Of a DNA stretch of 64,000 nt, positions 25,699 through 35,513 are shown one piece after another. The DNA is from Pseudomonadales bacterium (GTDB lineage Bacteria; Pseudomonadota; Gammaproteobacteria; Pseudomonadales; Azotimanducaceae). Positions within the stretch are counted from its first letter, which is position 1. Each line of letters opens with the position of its first letter. Below the pieces are notes generated by a model, which did no database searches, was not told the DNA's origin, and was given only the letters and a program-made list of their open reading frames with translations. The stretch covers positions 1,302,001 through 1,366,000 of the forward strand of contig WLWP01000001.1 in NCBI GenBank assembly GCA_012103505.1, read 5' to 3'. A program made the translations under genes and the position numbers.

Positions 25699-26958
25699 CT
25701 ACAGGGCGTGCAACTTCACCGGTAAGTGGGTGTACCCTTTCACAAAAGTTGAAGGGGTGCGCTCTGGCTCGCCGACAACTTCGACGAAACTAAAACGCTT
25801 CATGATCTCTTCCCACAACACACGTAGCTGCATTTCTGCAAGCCGGTTACCCATACATCGGTGGATGCCAAACCCAAAAGAAAGGTGATGTCGCGGCGTT
25901 TTACGATCGATGATGAAATCGTTAGGTCTGTCGATGGCTTCTTCGTCTCGATTACCCGAGATATACCACATAACAACTTTGTCGCCAGCCTTAATCGTTT
26001 TACCGCGAAGTTCCACATCTTCGTTCGCGACACGACGCATGTGGCTAAGCGGTGTCTGCCATCGAATGATCTCAGGCACCATGCTAGATATGAGGTCGCG
26101 GTTCTGTCGGAGCTTCTCATATTCCGCGGGATTCTGGTTTAGCGCCAAAACGCCGCCGCTGATTGAATTCCGCGTGGTGTCGTTGCCACCGACGATCAAT
26201 AGAATCAAGTTGCCGAGAAACTCCATTGGTTGCATCTCTTTGGTGTTTTCACCGTGAGCCAGCATGGATATCAGATCAAGACCCGGATCACCTTCTTTGC
26301 GTTCTTGCCAAAGACGCGTGAAATACTCTAAACATTCCAACAAGTGTTTGCGACGTTCCTCAACTGATACAAGTTCTGGGCCTGCCGTGGCCACGTCCGA
26401 CCAGAAAGTCAGCTTTCTACGCTCTTCAAACGGGAAGTTAAACAACGTGGCCAACATTTGGGTCGTCAGCTCGATGGACACGGTGTCCACCCAGTCAAAC
26501 GTTTCTCCCACAGGCAGGGAGTCCAAAATTTTGGCAGCACGTTCGCGAATCGTGCCTTCCAATGCCGCAAGATTTCGGGGCGCAACCACAGGTGTTACCG
26601 TCGCCCTTTGCACATCATGCTTTGGTCGATCCATCGCAATGAACATGGGCGTTTGGAATTCTTTAGCTGACTCGAGTTGCGACTTAAGCGGACCTATCGT
26701 GATGCCGCCTTCGGATGAGAATAGATCGTTGCTCTTGTCCACGTACATGATGTCGTCAAATTTCGTGATCGACCAGTACGGACCATAGTCACTATCTTCC
26801 AAGAAATGGACAGGGTCTTCTTTCCTTAGACGTTCAAAGTATTCCCAAAGTTTGTCTTGTTGGAATATCTCTACTTTTGCTGGATCAAGCGTCTCCAACG
26901 GCAAGCTATATGGGTCTGGTACAAAAACTTCAGACTCATCTTTTAGAACGCTACTCAT
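25699..26958 (-). CDS. Cytochrome P450, CYP153-like alkane/fatty-acid terminal hydroxylase
   Basis: The 419-residue soluble P450 has the I-helix motif GGNDTT (257-262), the ExxR pair in EIIRW (296-300) and the haem loop FGFGIHRCMGNRLAEMQLR with Cys368. The run GNDTTRNSISGGVLALNQNP and KVVMWYISGNRDEE are very like CYP153A enzymes, which put a hydroxyl on the terminal carbon of alkanes, cycloalkanes, limonene and fatty acids. It would need ferredoxin and ferredoxin reductase; neither is visible next to it. It is a single gene with its own promoter region. Confidence 0.88.
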   Translation of the reverse strand: MSSVLKDESEVFVPDPYSLPLETLDPAKVEIFQQDKLWEYFERLRKEDPVHFLEDSDYGPYWSITKFDDIMYVDKSNDLFSSEGGITIGPLKSQLESAKEFQTPMFIAMDRPKHDVQRATVTPVVAPRNLAALEGTIRERAAKILDSLPVGETFDWVDTVSIELTTQMLATLFNFPFEERRKLTFWSDVATAGPELVSVEERRKHLLECLEYFTRLWQERKEGDPGLDLISMLAHGENTKEMQPMEFLGNLILLIVGGNDTTRNSISGGVLALNQNPAEYEKLRQNRDLISSMVPEIIRWQTPLSHMRRVANEDVELRGKTIKAGDKVVMWYISGNRDEEAIDRPNDFIIDRKTPRHHLSFGFGIHRCMGNRLAEMQLRVLWEEIMKRFSFVEVVGEPERTPSTFVKGYTHLPVKLHAL

Positions 26959-27033
26959 AGTTCACCCAATTTTTAATCAACGGCATTCTAACACAGGCGC
27001 GTGCATCCCCATGACCATGCATGTTGAGCTGTG

Positions 27034-28542
27034 TTAGTTCTTTGTAAGTGCCGCCAAACGGCGATCCATGGCTGGGGGCTTCGTTTCTAGTCCCGTCTGG
27101 TGCGCTGCAATTTTGTCCTGGATCATTTTTACAATCTTGGGGTTTGCAGCGCGGACATCGAACCGCTCAGACGGATCTCGACCCAAATGATGCAATATGG
27201 GCTGAGCATGAATAGTTAGCTCAGGTGGTTGGCCATAGGCGCCTTCGGTTCTCAAGTGCAGCTTCCAAGGTCCAACGCGATAAGCAAATAGCTCCCCAGC
27301 TCTATAGTAGGCAAGTTCTTCTCGCGGTGAATCAGCTCCGCGGAAAAGCGTTGGTGTCAGGTCAAAGCCGTCGACACCCGCGCTACCCGAGACGCCAGTG
27401 AAACTCGCAACGGTTCGGTACAGATCTAGCGTTGAACCTATATCGCTCACAACACCGGGCTGAATTTTACCTGGCCAGCTAAAGATACCAGGCACACGCA
27501 TCCCACCCTCAAAAGTCGTCCCTTTGCCCATGCGGAGAAGTCCAGCCCGACCACCTTCGATTAACATCGTCAACCAAGGTCCGTTGTCCGAGGTAAAAAC
27601 AACCAAGGTGTTTTCCAGTTTGCCAAGGTTAGTTAACGCGGTTTCTATTTGGCCAACACTCCAATCGATCTCCTCTATTACGTCGCCATATCGACCACCA
27701 AGACTCTTACCAACAAAGTCATCGCTGCGAAACAGCGGGGTATGCGGCATGGTGTACGGCAGATAGACGAAAAATGGTTCCTTACCCGCACGACGGATAA
27801 AGTTGATTGCCTCTTCGGTGTAACGCTTGGTTAACGTTCGCTGAACTGCCGGTCGTTCAACAATTTGTTCAACGGACTCGCTACCGTCAGAAGAACGAGT
27901 GCTTCGAATCAACGGCACCAACCAAGCGCCTGGTCTCGGCTCAGCGTAAAGAGCTCGACGCTGCGTAGAGATCTTGCCTATTTCTTCCAGTTGCCCCGTT
28001 TGGCGCAGGCGAATCATGCCATCCAGATCTGGACCCTCCTCCCAATCCATATCGTTTGAGTATGGAATACCAAACCACTCATCGAAGCCGTGCCGGGTTG
28101 GCAACGCGTGAGATCGATCACCGAGATGCCATTTACCAAAAATTCCAGTTCTATATCCAGCCTCGCTCAACAACTCCGCCAATGTTATTTCTTCGTCAGC
28201 AAAGCCGCCCTCTTCATCAGGAAAGTAAACTCGAATCTGTCGGCCGTATTCGCCCGTTCTGACTGGATGACGACCGGTGAGGAGCCCAGCCCGACTGGGC
28301 GAACATACGGGTGCCGCGGAATAGAAATCCGTCCAGCCTTGGCCACCCTGTGCTAGGGCATCAAGGTTTGGTGTTCGTATATAGGGATGCCCATAGCTAC
28401 CCAAGTCACCGTAGCCGAGGTCATCCGCGAACAAGATCACAACATTCGGTGGCGCTTCTTCGACTTCCGCCATCAACGGTGCGGCAGTAAGCAGAGCCGA
28501 CACAGTTACCAGTACAACCCAAAGCCCGTTTATAATTCTCAC
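27034..28542 (-). CDS. Secreted sulfatase (formylglycine-dependent, type I)
   Basis: From the GTG at 28542, preceded by a gagaggg Shine-Dalgarno, the protein has about 502 residues with a signal peptide (INGLWVVLVTVSALLTAAPLMA). It shows NVVILFADDLGYGDLGSYG with the calcium-binding Asp pair and CSPSRAGLLTGR, the C-x-P-S-R motif in which Cys80 is turned to formylglycine. The open frame runs upstream to 28635, but that part overlaps the divergent CoA transferase. Arylsulfatase-type enzymes release sulfate from sterols, sugars or aryl sulfates. The maturase (FGE or anSME) is not in the window. Confidence 0.92.
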   Translation of the reverse strand: MRIINGLWVVLVTVSALLTAAPLMAEVEEAPPNVVILFADDLGYGDLGSYGHPYIRTPNLDALAQGGQGWTDFYSAAPVCSPSRAGLLTGRHPVRTGEYGRQIRVYFPDEEGGFADEEITLAELLSEAGYRTGIFGKWHLGDRSHALPTRHGFDEWFGIPYSNDMDWEEGPDLDGMIRLRQTGQLEEIGKISTQRRALYAEPRPGAWLVPLIRSTRSSDGSESVEQIVERPAVQRTLTKRYTEEAINFIRRAGKEPFFVYLPYTMPHTPLFRSDDFVGKSLGGRYGDVIEEIDWSVGQIETALTNLGKLENTLVVFTSDNGPWLTMLIEGGRAGLLRMGKGTTFEGGMRVPGIFSWPGKIQPGVVSDIGSTLDLYRTVASFTGVSGSAGVDGFDLTPTLFRGADSPREELAYYRAGELFAYRVGPWKLHLRTEGAYGQPPELTIHAQPILHHLGRDPSERFDVRAANPKIVKMIQDKIAAHQTGLETKPPAMDRRLAALTKN

Positions 28543-28561
28543 CCTTTTCCCTCTCTGAACA

Positions 28562-29773
28562 GTGGATACACCTATGGTTCTCAACGGCGTCAAAGTACTC
28601 GACCTTACTCGCGTGGTCGCAGGACCAGCATGCACCCGAACGCTCGCTGACTATGGTGCCGAAGTTTGGAAGATAGAGCCACCTGATGGCGACTTAATGC
28701 GCCGGGGCGTGCCCAAAGCAAATGGCGTCGCTTTAACTTTCGCCCAACAGAACGCTGGCAAACGACATCTCTGTGTAGATCTCAGAAACCAAGGAGGACA
28801 GGATTTAGTCATGGGCTTAGCTACTAAAGCAGATGTTGTTGTCGAAAATTATCGGCCCGGCGTTGCTACGCGTCTGGGGCTTTCGTACGAAGACATCAAA
28901 GCCGTCAATCCCGGGGTTGTGTATTGCTCGATCAGCGGCTACGGCCAGACTGGCTCAGCGAGTAATCGTCGAGCCTACGCCCCCGTCATTCATGCAGAGC
29001 TTGGACTGTTGCATCTAAACGCTCGGGAGAGAGGCACAGAGCCTCTACCTGAGTCGGTTTCACACGCTGATTTCGCCGTTGGTGCTCAGGCCGCAAGCGC
29101 CATCCTGGGTGCGCTTTTTAACAAAGAACGTACAGGTGCTGGTTGTCAGATCGATGTCTCCATGGCGGAAACGATGCTGGCTACAAATGAATACGCGGCT
29201 GTTGAGATCAATGGCGGATTTGGCGATGAAATCAGTCCCTTTCGGCCTGGAAAAGCTGCCGTTGTGCAACTGCGCGATGGCACATACGTACAAATCCCCG
29301 GCAATCCGACAACTTGGATATTTGGCATGGCGAAGGCGCTCAACAAAGAAGCAGACATGGCAGAGCGTGGCTGGTTTAGCCCAAAGGAGACACAGTTACA
29401 AGAAGGCGCGGTCAAGGAGCTCATGCAAATGTGGGCACAGGAATACGATCACGTTGCGGAGTTTGAATCTGCATTGGATGCAGCGCGAGTCCCGCTAGGC
29501 ACAGTTAAAGCAGTCGCAGATGTACCTCAGGAAGCGTGGGCACAAGAACGCCAAGTTTTTGTGGAGATTGACGTCAACGGCGAACGCCGTTTGATCCCAC
29601 GGTCACCGGTTAGATTTAACAATGAACTGGCTGGACCAAGCGAAAAGCTAGGCGCAGGTTCCGCGCTTCGCGGCGCCCACAACCGTGAGACAATCGAGCG
29701 AGTTCTTGATTTGAGTCCGGCAGAATTAGACCGACTTGAAAAGGAAGGTATCCTGCAGGCCGAGAAGGATTAA
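28562..29773 (+). CDS. CaiB/BaiF (family III) CoA transferase
   Basis: This roughly 400-residue protein opens GVKVLDLTRVVAGPACTRTLADYGAEVWKIEPPDGD and carries VVENYRPGVATRLGLSYEDI, GYGQTG and a QIDVSMAE segment with the catalytic aspartate. These are the hallmarks of family III CoA transferases, which move CoA between carboxylic acids through an aspartyl-CoA thioester. It starts at the GTG at 28562 or the ATG at 28574. Only 19-31 bp separate it from the divergent sulfatase, so at least one promoter must lie inside coding sequence. The substrate acid is unknown. Confidence 0.92.
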   Translation: MDTPMVLNGVKVLDLTRVVAGPACTRTLADYGAEVWKIEPPDGDLMRRGVPKANGVALTFAQQNAGKRHLCVDLRNQGGQDLVMGLATKADVVVENYRPGVATRLGLSYEDIKAVNPGVVYCSISGYGQTGSASNRRAYAPVIHAELGLLHLNARERGTEPLPESVSHADFAVGAQAASAILGALFNKERTGAGCQIDVSMAETMLATNEYAAVEINGGFGDEISPFRPGKAAVVQLRDGTYVQIPGNPTTWIFGMAKALNKEADMAERGWFSPKETQLQEGAVKELMQMWAQEYDHVAEFESALDAARVPLGTVKAVADVPQEAWAQERQVFVEIDVNGERRLIPRSPVRFNNELAGPSEKLGAGSALRGAHNRETIERVLDLSPAELDRLEKEGILQAEKD

Positions 29774-29823
29774 GAGACAGATTAAGAAACGAATCCGTCC
29801 AGACTCACCTACCTTGGCCTGAC

Positions 29824-30999
29824 TCAGATAAAGAGCGGCAGTGTTGCAAACTCGCCATGTAGCACGCTACTAGCGTCCGCTTTTAGCCAGTCTTGCACCA
29901 TCGTCGCGTAGACTTGTCTAAAGTCAGCTGTGTGTGCCAAATTGTCACCGTCGACCAGATTCGTCAAACTCGGCAATTCACCATAATGACCACCATCTAC
30001 GCCAGCGCCGATAACCCACATGTCATTGGCGCTACCGTGATCCGTGCCGAGATTGGCGTTTTCAGGAACTCGGCGACCGAACTCTGAATAAACAAGGATC
30101 GCTACGCGGTCAGATAGCCCAAGCCTTTCGAGATCGCGCACAAATCCATGCAAGCCATCGCACGCGTAGCTGAGCAGTCTTCGATGTAGAGCAGGCTGTT
30201 GTACGTGCGTATCAAAAGAATTGTTGCGGAATGAAACGTGGTAAAGCTGAGTCGGCAAACCAGCCGAGATACAAGCTGCAACCTTGGGCAAATCCATCGG
30301 GGCGATACCGTAGTCAACATCAGTGCTGTACTTAGTCCACGCATTGCGAATCAGCACGGACGAAGCCTGCGCGCTCTGATCTACTGATCGAAGGAACGCG
30401 TGGTTTTTGTTATGGGCATGCTCCGGACTTGACTCGGTCTCCTGGTTCGCATCCATCCAAGCATGGCGCTGAAACCGTTCGGGATCGTCAAAGACAACCG
30501 GGGTATGCACCTTGCTCTTCACGGCAAGCGACTGTCGGTTTGCAACGTTGATTAGCATGTTGTCACGATATTGCGGATTGAGCTGGTCCGCGACGCGTCC
30601 AAGCCAACCAAATTCATCACCTCGATGAGGTACGCCAGTGTGCCAATACGCCATAGAGGTAAAATGCGAATAGGATGGCTGCTCATAGCCACAACCATGG
30701 ACGACAGCAACTTGGCCGTCTTGCCACAACCGATGTAAACCGAGCATTCCAGGATTGAGTCCAAAGTGATCATCAATCTTAAGCAGGTCTGAAGCGTCAA
30801 TACCAATTGTTGGTCGATGTTTGTAGTAAGCGTCGTCACCGTAAGGGACAAAAGAATTCAGCCCATCGTTACCACCCGACAACTCAACGACCACCAATAT
30901 CTTGTCACCAGACTTTTGCGCTGACAGCAGACTTGGCGAAAGTAGGCTTAGCGTTGTAAGTCCAGCGCCTTGTAAAAGTGTTCTGCGATTAATCTTCAT
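29824..30999 (-). CDS. DUF1501 protein with Tat-like signal
   Basis: The 391-residue protein starts MKINRRTLLQGAGL, a twin-arginine signal (RRxxL), then hydrophobic LTTLSLLSPSLLSA. The mature part has VVELSGGNDGLNSFVPYGDDAYY and, near the end, YSEFGRRVPENANLGTDHGSANDMWVIG, the DUF1501 sulfatase-like pattern with possible metal ligands (GTDHG). It should be exported folded. The DUF1800 gene lies 19 bp upstream on the same strand; the two families are nearly always paired, but their role is not known. Confidence 0.92.
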   Translation of the reverse strand: MKINRRTLLQGAGLTTLSLLSPSLLSAQKSGDKILVVVELSGGNDGLNSFVPYGDDAYYKHRPTIGIDASDLLKIDDHFGLNPGMLGLHRLWQDGQVAVVHGCGYEQPSYSHFTSMAYWHTGVPHRGDEFGWLGRVADQLNPQYRDNMLINVANRQSLAVKSKVHTPVVFDDPERFQRHAWMDANQETESSPEHAHNKNHAFLRSVDQSAQASSVLIRNAWTKYSTDVDYGIAPMDLPKVAACISAGLPTQLYHVSFRNNSFDTHVQQPALHRRLLSYACDGLHGFVRDLERLGLSDRVAILVYSEFGRRVPENANLGTDHGSANDMWVIGAGVDGGHYGELPSLTNLVDGDNLAHTADFRQVYATMVQDWLKADASSVLHGEFATLPLFI

Positions 31000-31018
31000 A
31001 TTCCCTCTCTCACCAACC

Positions 31019-32797
31019 TCATCCGAGTTGATATTCTGGCAGGCTCAGCATGCGATGTAATAGTTTACGCAATGGTTCCTCCGCAAAACTTAGCGAACTC
31101 AAAACATCTCTCGAGCCTAGCTCGGCAGCCAGAAAGTTCGCCAACGTACTCAACGTATCATCACTCAGCGAGACACTAAAAAAACGCGTCGCCAGACTTT
31201 CTACAACTTGTTCTGGTGTGCCCAGTTCGCGACTTTCAACGTATGACGCCAAATTGATGGGTGCCATTGTTCGCGGTATCGGTTGCACACGTTCAATAGC
31301 CATTTGCCAACCACGCATGCTGCCAAGGCGAGTGTTAAAGGCCTCGTCCCGGTCAGCCAAGAGATTGGAGGCAGCCATCATCCCATCCTCGGAGACGCCA
31401 GTCGGCTTGGTGGCAGCGGAGATACTCATACCTTGCCTTAGCCTATCCTGTACGTTGACCACTTCACCCAGAAACGGATATCTATCCGGAGGGATAAAAC
31501 CAATGTCTGGAAACAACACGTCCAACACAAAATTGGAACGCTCGAACATCAAGCTAGGCGTAATCCAACTCCGACCCTGACTCCAGCCAGCGACTGTAGG
31601 TGGGTGCATTAGCCGTTGGCCGAGCGACCCGGTCGAGATATTAAAGTCCGGTACACCCGGAACTTTATCGAGGCCCAATTTACGATAGGTGCTAACAACC
31701 ATCTCCACCGGGCTTTTAATACGAGACCCTATGTTATGGCCCGCATAAAAATCACGACTTAGAAAGAGCGCAGAAAGATAGCTGCCGACGTCGTATTCAA
31801 CAGAACGGAATAAATCCCCAAGCTGTCCTTCATCATCTTGACCAAGATCTTCATTAACAAAGTAACGATAAAGCTTGGCGGCGATGAAGTTCGCTGTCGC
31901 AGGTTGTGACAAGATGATGTCGATGACGGCGATGCCATCAAAAGATCCTTGTTGTCCTAGGAAACTTTTTTCGTCGGTATCATGGTTTTCTTGGTCCACA
32001 TGAAAAGACAAGTTGTCTACATTCCATCCAGTGAACGCTCGGGCAGCTTCTTGTACATCGATCTCACTGTAGTTGCCGACACCCATGGTGAAGAGCTCCA
32101 TGATCTCCCGAGCAAAGTTCTCATTGGGAGAATCCTTGGTATTCACCCCGGCATCCAAAAACACCAACATCGCAGGATCCTGGGACATGCTGACGAGAAG
32201 GCTTCGAAAATTGCCAAGCCCGTTGGCGCGAAGGGTTTCCAATTGTAGAAGCATCTTGCGGTAGTCGCGTACTTTGTCTTCGTTGGTCGCAAAGTGCCCA
32301 TGCCAAAAGAGCGCCAACTTGTCCCGAAGTGGATGATCTGTAGTGAGCATTTGTTCAGCCCACCAGTACGCCACCCTATCTGTCTCCAAACGACTTACGC
32401 GCAACCAATAGAAAAACTTATTTACTACAGGTTGCAGTGGTCGATTGCCGCTTGCTTTTACCTTCACCCCTAGCGCATGGCCTTGCTCTTTCGCAAGTTT
32501 AGTAGTTGCAGGACGACTGGGCGGGAATGGATCAAGCCCGGGCTCAAACACGCCTGAGTGTGCAAAATCTGTCTCTTCAGATGTGCTGCCACCCTTGAGC
32601 ACACGCTTCACAGCTGACTTTGGCGATTGCTTAGCGAGACGCGCAATTTCGTCTGGGGAACCACCAAACCCAGCCCGCGACAGCAAGTGACCTACTTTGA
32701 CACTATCCCATTGCGACTTGTCGATCGGGGTGAGGTCTAATTCGGCGTAAACGCTGCTGCTGGCGAGCGCCAACACAGCCACGATCGTGAGTTTCAT
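31019..32797 (-). CDS. DUF1800 protein, partner of the DUF1501 protein
   Basis: The ATG at 32797 follows a gggag Shine-Dalgarno and opens a signal peptide (MKLTIVAVLALASSSVYA). The DUF1800 signature follows: HLLSRAGFGGSPDEIARLA, then LALFWHGHFATNEDKVRD, NENFAREIMELFTMGVGNY, EAARAFTGW and PPTVAGWSQGRSWITPS. DUF1800 and DUF1501 genes are usually adjacent in environmental bacteria and are thought to act in the envelope; no activity is established. The gene is first in a two-gene operon. Confidence 0.92.
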   Translation of the reverse strand: MKLTIVAVLALASSSVYAELDLTPIDKSQWDSVKVGHLLSRAGFGGSPDEIARLAKQSPKSAVKRVLKGGSTSEETDFAHSGVFEPGLDPFPPSRPATTKLAKEQGHALGVKVKASGNRPLQPVVNKFFYWLRVSRLETDRVAYWWAEQMLTTDHPLRDKLALFWHGHFATNEDKVRDYRKMLLQLETLRANGLGNFRSLLVSMSQDPAMLVFLDAGVNTKDSPNENFAREIMELFTMGVGNYSEIDVQEAARAFTGWNVDNLSFHVDQENHDTDEKSFLGQQGSFDGIAVIDIILSQPATANFIAAKLYRYFVNEDLGQDDEGQLGDLFRSVEYDVGSYLSALFLSRDFYAGHNIGSRIKSPVEMVVSTYRKLGLDKVPGVPDFNISTGSLGQRLMHPPTVAGWSQGRSWITPSLMFERSNFVLDVLFPDIGFIPPDRYPFLGEVVNVQDRLRQGMSISAATKPTGVSEDGMMAASNLLADRDEAFNTRLGSMRGWQMAIERVQPIPRTMAPINLASYVESRELGTPEQVVESLATRFFSVSLSDDTLSTLANFLAAELGSRDVLSSLSFAEEPLRKLLHRMLSLPEYQLG

Positions 32798-32978
32798 CTT
32801 TATTCTCCCAAGCACACAGCTACCCTACCATTCCTATCCTTTCCCGCCTATTCAAGCGCGTGCAAGGAACTGGTTGAACAACCCTTCCGGCTCTCCCCCG
32901 AACCGCGTAAACTACGGGCCACAGAAGTACCTATAACCTAAATTCGCTCTCGGAAATCGGGAACCAAAGGGGAACTCA

Positions 32979-34034
32979 ATGGCTCAGTCAAATACCGCAC
33001 TCGCTGCCACACGCAGACGCTTTGTCCAATATGGGACCATGCTCGGCGTGGGCGCGCAGGCTTTTTTGCAAACCCGCGACGTCCGCGCGTCAGTTCTAGA
33101 AGGCCAAGAGGCAGCTGGCCTCGCACAGGCTTGGCCTAGTATGCAGTACCGTAAACTCGGGAACACAGGCCACAACTCAAGCCGCTTGGTCTTTGGCTGT
33201 GGTGCGACGCTCTCTCGCGAGCCGCATGACGATCTCCTGAACACTGCGTTCGACGCCGGTGTAAATACTTTTGATGTGGGCTACAAACACTACTATGCCG
33301 ATGCCGAGAAGCACCTCGCGCCGTTCTTGAAGAAGCGTCGCGACGACATCTTCCTTATTTCAAAAGCTCGCGTTGAAGTCGAATTAGAACAAGAAGAAGA
33401 GATCACAGTAGCCCAAGCCAAAACCGCTGCGAAGAGCTGGAGTGATTATCTTGACGAGAGCCTTGGCCAGATGGGCATCGACCACGTCGACGCATACTAC
33501 TACATGGCGACCTACGACGTTTCGGTCGTGAAAAACGAAGAACTCCATCGCGCTTTCGAAAACGCAAAAGCCGCTGGCAAAGTTTCTCATCTTGGCTTGT
33601 CTACTCATCAGAACGCCGACAAGGTGCTCAAAGCCGCGATCGAAACAGGCTGGTTTGATCTCGCAATGATCGCGATCACACCCGGTGGTTGGTACGACTG
33701 GGAGGATCGATCGATTCTGGAAGGCACACCGAAGATGGTCGAACTCGCACCACTGCTACAAGAAGCTCGAGATGCTGGTATTGGCTTGGTCGGCATGAAA
33801 GCCGGTAGATTCCTGGCCGGTCGCAAGTGGCTTGGCTGGGGCAATCCCGATGCCTTCAACGAGTACTACGATGACGAGCTCATGCAGGCTAAGTTGTCTG
33901 CATTCCAGAAGAGCTACCGGTTTGTGCTTGAAAACGGCTTGGATGTAGTCAACGCGGATATGCAGACCCTACTGCATCTCAAAGAGAATTTTGTCGCTGC
34001 GGCAACCTCTAACGACTACTCAAATATTGCCTAA
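32979..34034 (+). CDS. Tat-signal aldo/keto reductase family protein lacking the usual catalytic His
   Basis: The 351-residue protein begins with a twin-arginine motif (ATRRRFVQYG) and hydrophobic MLGVGAQAFL, then YRKLGNTGHNSSRLVFGCG, the standard start of aldo/keto reductases. FDVGYKHYYADAEKHLAPF gives the usual Asp and Tyr, and ISKAR the Lys. The fourth residue is unusual: the DYxDLYxLHxPD position reads DHVDAYYYMATYD, so His is replaced by Met. It may act on a different substrate or work as a periplasmic reductase. The start is the ATG at 32979, after ggaactca. It overlaps the start of larC. Confidence 0.85.
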   Translation: MAQSNTALAATRRRFVQYGTMLGVGAQAFLQTRDVRASVLEGQEAAGLAQAWPSMQYRKLGNTGHNSSRLVFGCGATLSREPHDDLLNTAFDAGVNTFDVGYKHYYADAEKHLAPFLKKRRDDIFLISKARVEVELEQEEEITVAQAKTAAKSWSDYLDESLGQMGIDHVDAYYYMATYDVSVVKNEELHRAFENAKAAGKVSHLGLSTHQNADKVLKAAIETGWFDLAMIAITPGGWYDWEDRSILEGTPKMVELAPLLQEARDAGIGLVGMKAGRFLAGRKWLGWGNPDAFNEYYDDELMQAKLSAFQKSYRFVLENGLDVVNADMQTLLHLKENFVAAATSNDYSNIA

Positions 34035-35214
34035 GGCCCTCTTCTACCAACCTCACTGTGGGCTGGCAGGTGACATGAACCTGGCAGCCCTCCTAGATCT
34101 AGGCGTACCGGAAGCGCACTTGCGCACAGAGCTGGCACGTCTGCCGATTCAAAGTGAGTACCAGATAGACGTTAGTCCAGCGACGAAAATGGGTATCTCA
34201 GGCACGCACGTTAAAGTGCACCACCAAGATGCACATGACCATCGTCACCATGCCACCATCGTTAAGATGATCAAAGATGCTGCCTATGCACCTGGTATTG
34301 AAAAACGCGCACTAGAGATCTTTCAAGCGATCGCGGACGCAGAAGGAAAAATTCATAACGTCCCACCCGAAAAAGTCCACTTCCACGAAGTCGGCGCAGT
34401 TGATTCCATTATTGACATCGTTGGTGCCGCGATCGCCATCGAGCACATCAACCCTGACATCGTTCTCTCCAATCCCATCGAAGTGGGTGGTGGGTTTGTG
34501 AATTGCGCGCACGGGAGATTCCCCGTCCCCGCTCCGGCAACACAAGAACTTCTGGCAGGAGCCCCATGCACTTACGGCGGCGTCGATGGCGAGTCAACGA
34601 CGCCTACCGGGGCGGCGATTCTTGGCGTCAGCGTGGATGAGTACTCCCCCAACGGAAGTTTCACGCCAACCAAAATTGGTTATGGTGTTGGTTTTAAGGA
34701 CTTCGCCATACCAAACGTGGTTCGCGTCGTTCTAGGCGAATACCAAGAACGTGGGCAGACAAGCTCAGACGCCGAGCACGTCAAAATCGAAGCAAATATC
34801 GATGATATGAGCCCGGAGGCTTATGAGCCCCTGATGCAAACACTATTCGCAGCAGGCGCTGTCGATGTATTCATCACGCCTATCGTCATGAAGAAGAGTC
34901 GACCTGCGCATATCGTGTCTGCACTTTGTAGCTCCGATCAACAGCAAGCGGTCTCTGACGCACTCCTCAACCATTCAACCACAATCGGTTTACGCATCCT
35001 CCCCTTCGAGAAGCGCGTTCTACCACGAGACATTGTCGAAATGGATACCAGCTTAGGGTCAATATCCGTGAAGATTGTTACCCAACCAGATGGACGTAGG
35101 CGCGGCAAGGCCGAGCACGATGAGGTTTTGGCAATCGCAAACGCAAAGGGGATGGATTATCGCGAAGCGCAAGCCACAATCACCGGAGAGATCCGGCAGC
35201 GGCTTAAAGCCTAA
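34027..35214 (+). CDS. larC: Nickel pincer cofactor biosynthesis protein LarC
   Basis: LarC is the CTP-dependent nickel-insertion enzyme (cyclometallase) that completes the nickel-pincer nucleotide of lactate racemase and related racemases. The sequence shows LFYQPHCGLAGDMNLAALLD, a histidine-rich segment HHQDAHDHRHH (a likely nickel-binding loop), KVHFHEVGAVDSIIDIVGA and the ANIDDMSPEAYEPLM C-terminal domain. It is uninterrupted, so no frameshift separates the C1 and C2 halves here, unlike some lactobacilli. I use a TTG at 34027 overlapping the previous stop; a TTG at 33991 is also possible. LarB, LarE and LarA are not in the window. Confidence 0.92.
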   Translation: MPKALFYQPHCGLAGDMNLAALLDLGVPEAHLRTELARLPIQSEYQIDVSPATKMGISGTHVKVHHQDAHDHRHHATIVKMIKDAAYAPGIEKRALEIFQAIADAEGKIHNVPPEKVHFHEVGAVDSIIDIVGAAIAIEHINPDIVLSNPIEVGGGFVNCAHGRFPVPAPATQELLAGAPCTYGGVDGESTTPTGAAILGVSVDEYSPNGSFTPTKIGYGVGFKDFAIPNVVRVVLGEYQERGQTSSDAEHVKIEANIDDMSPEAYEPLMQTLFAAGAVDVFITPIVMKKSRPAHIVSALCSSDQQQAVSDALLNHSTTIGLRILPFEKRVLPRDIVEMDTSLGSISVKIVTQPDGRRRGKAEHDEVLAIANAKGMDYREAQATITGEIRQRLKA

Positions 35215-35513
35215 CGTCGACCTGGTTTCTTTTTGTAGCCCTGGAAGCCGCGCCGGTTTTTCTTGGGCGCTTTCTTAACGATGGCAACGGATGGACCACC
35301 ACCACGGCTCGTCGTACGCGCTGCTTGTGGCACATCCATACCATTTGCTGGTTGTACGGAAACGGCCTCCGCCTGCCCCGCTGGCGCGAATTGTGAATTG
35401 CCGAAATGTACTTTGCCGTCAGCGTCGGTCCATCGTGCGATATCTTTGGCGTAGGCACCTGCAGAAGTCAAAAATACTAACACTAAAGTCAATAAAATCA
35501 TTAACTTGTACAT
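35211..35513 (-). CDS. Secreted DUF4124-containing protein
   Basis: The 100-residue protein has a signal peptide (LMILLTLVLVFLTSAGAYA), then IARWTDADGKVHFGNSQFAP, the short DUF4124 motif (W-x-D-x-x-G-x-x-x-F). The end is very basic (KKAPKKNRRGFQGYKKKPGRR). DUF4124 proteins are common in gammaproteobacterial periplasms; no function is known. The gene is convergent with larC and overlaps its last 4 bp. Confidence 0.85.
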   Translation of the reverse strand: MYKLMILLTLVLVFLTSAGAYAKDIARWTDADGKVHFGNSQFAPAGQAEAVSVQPANGMDVPQAARTTSRGGGPSVAIVKKAPKKNRRGFQGYKKKPGRR

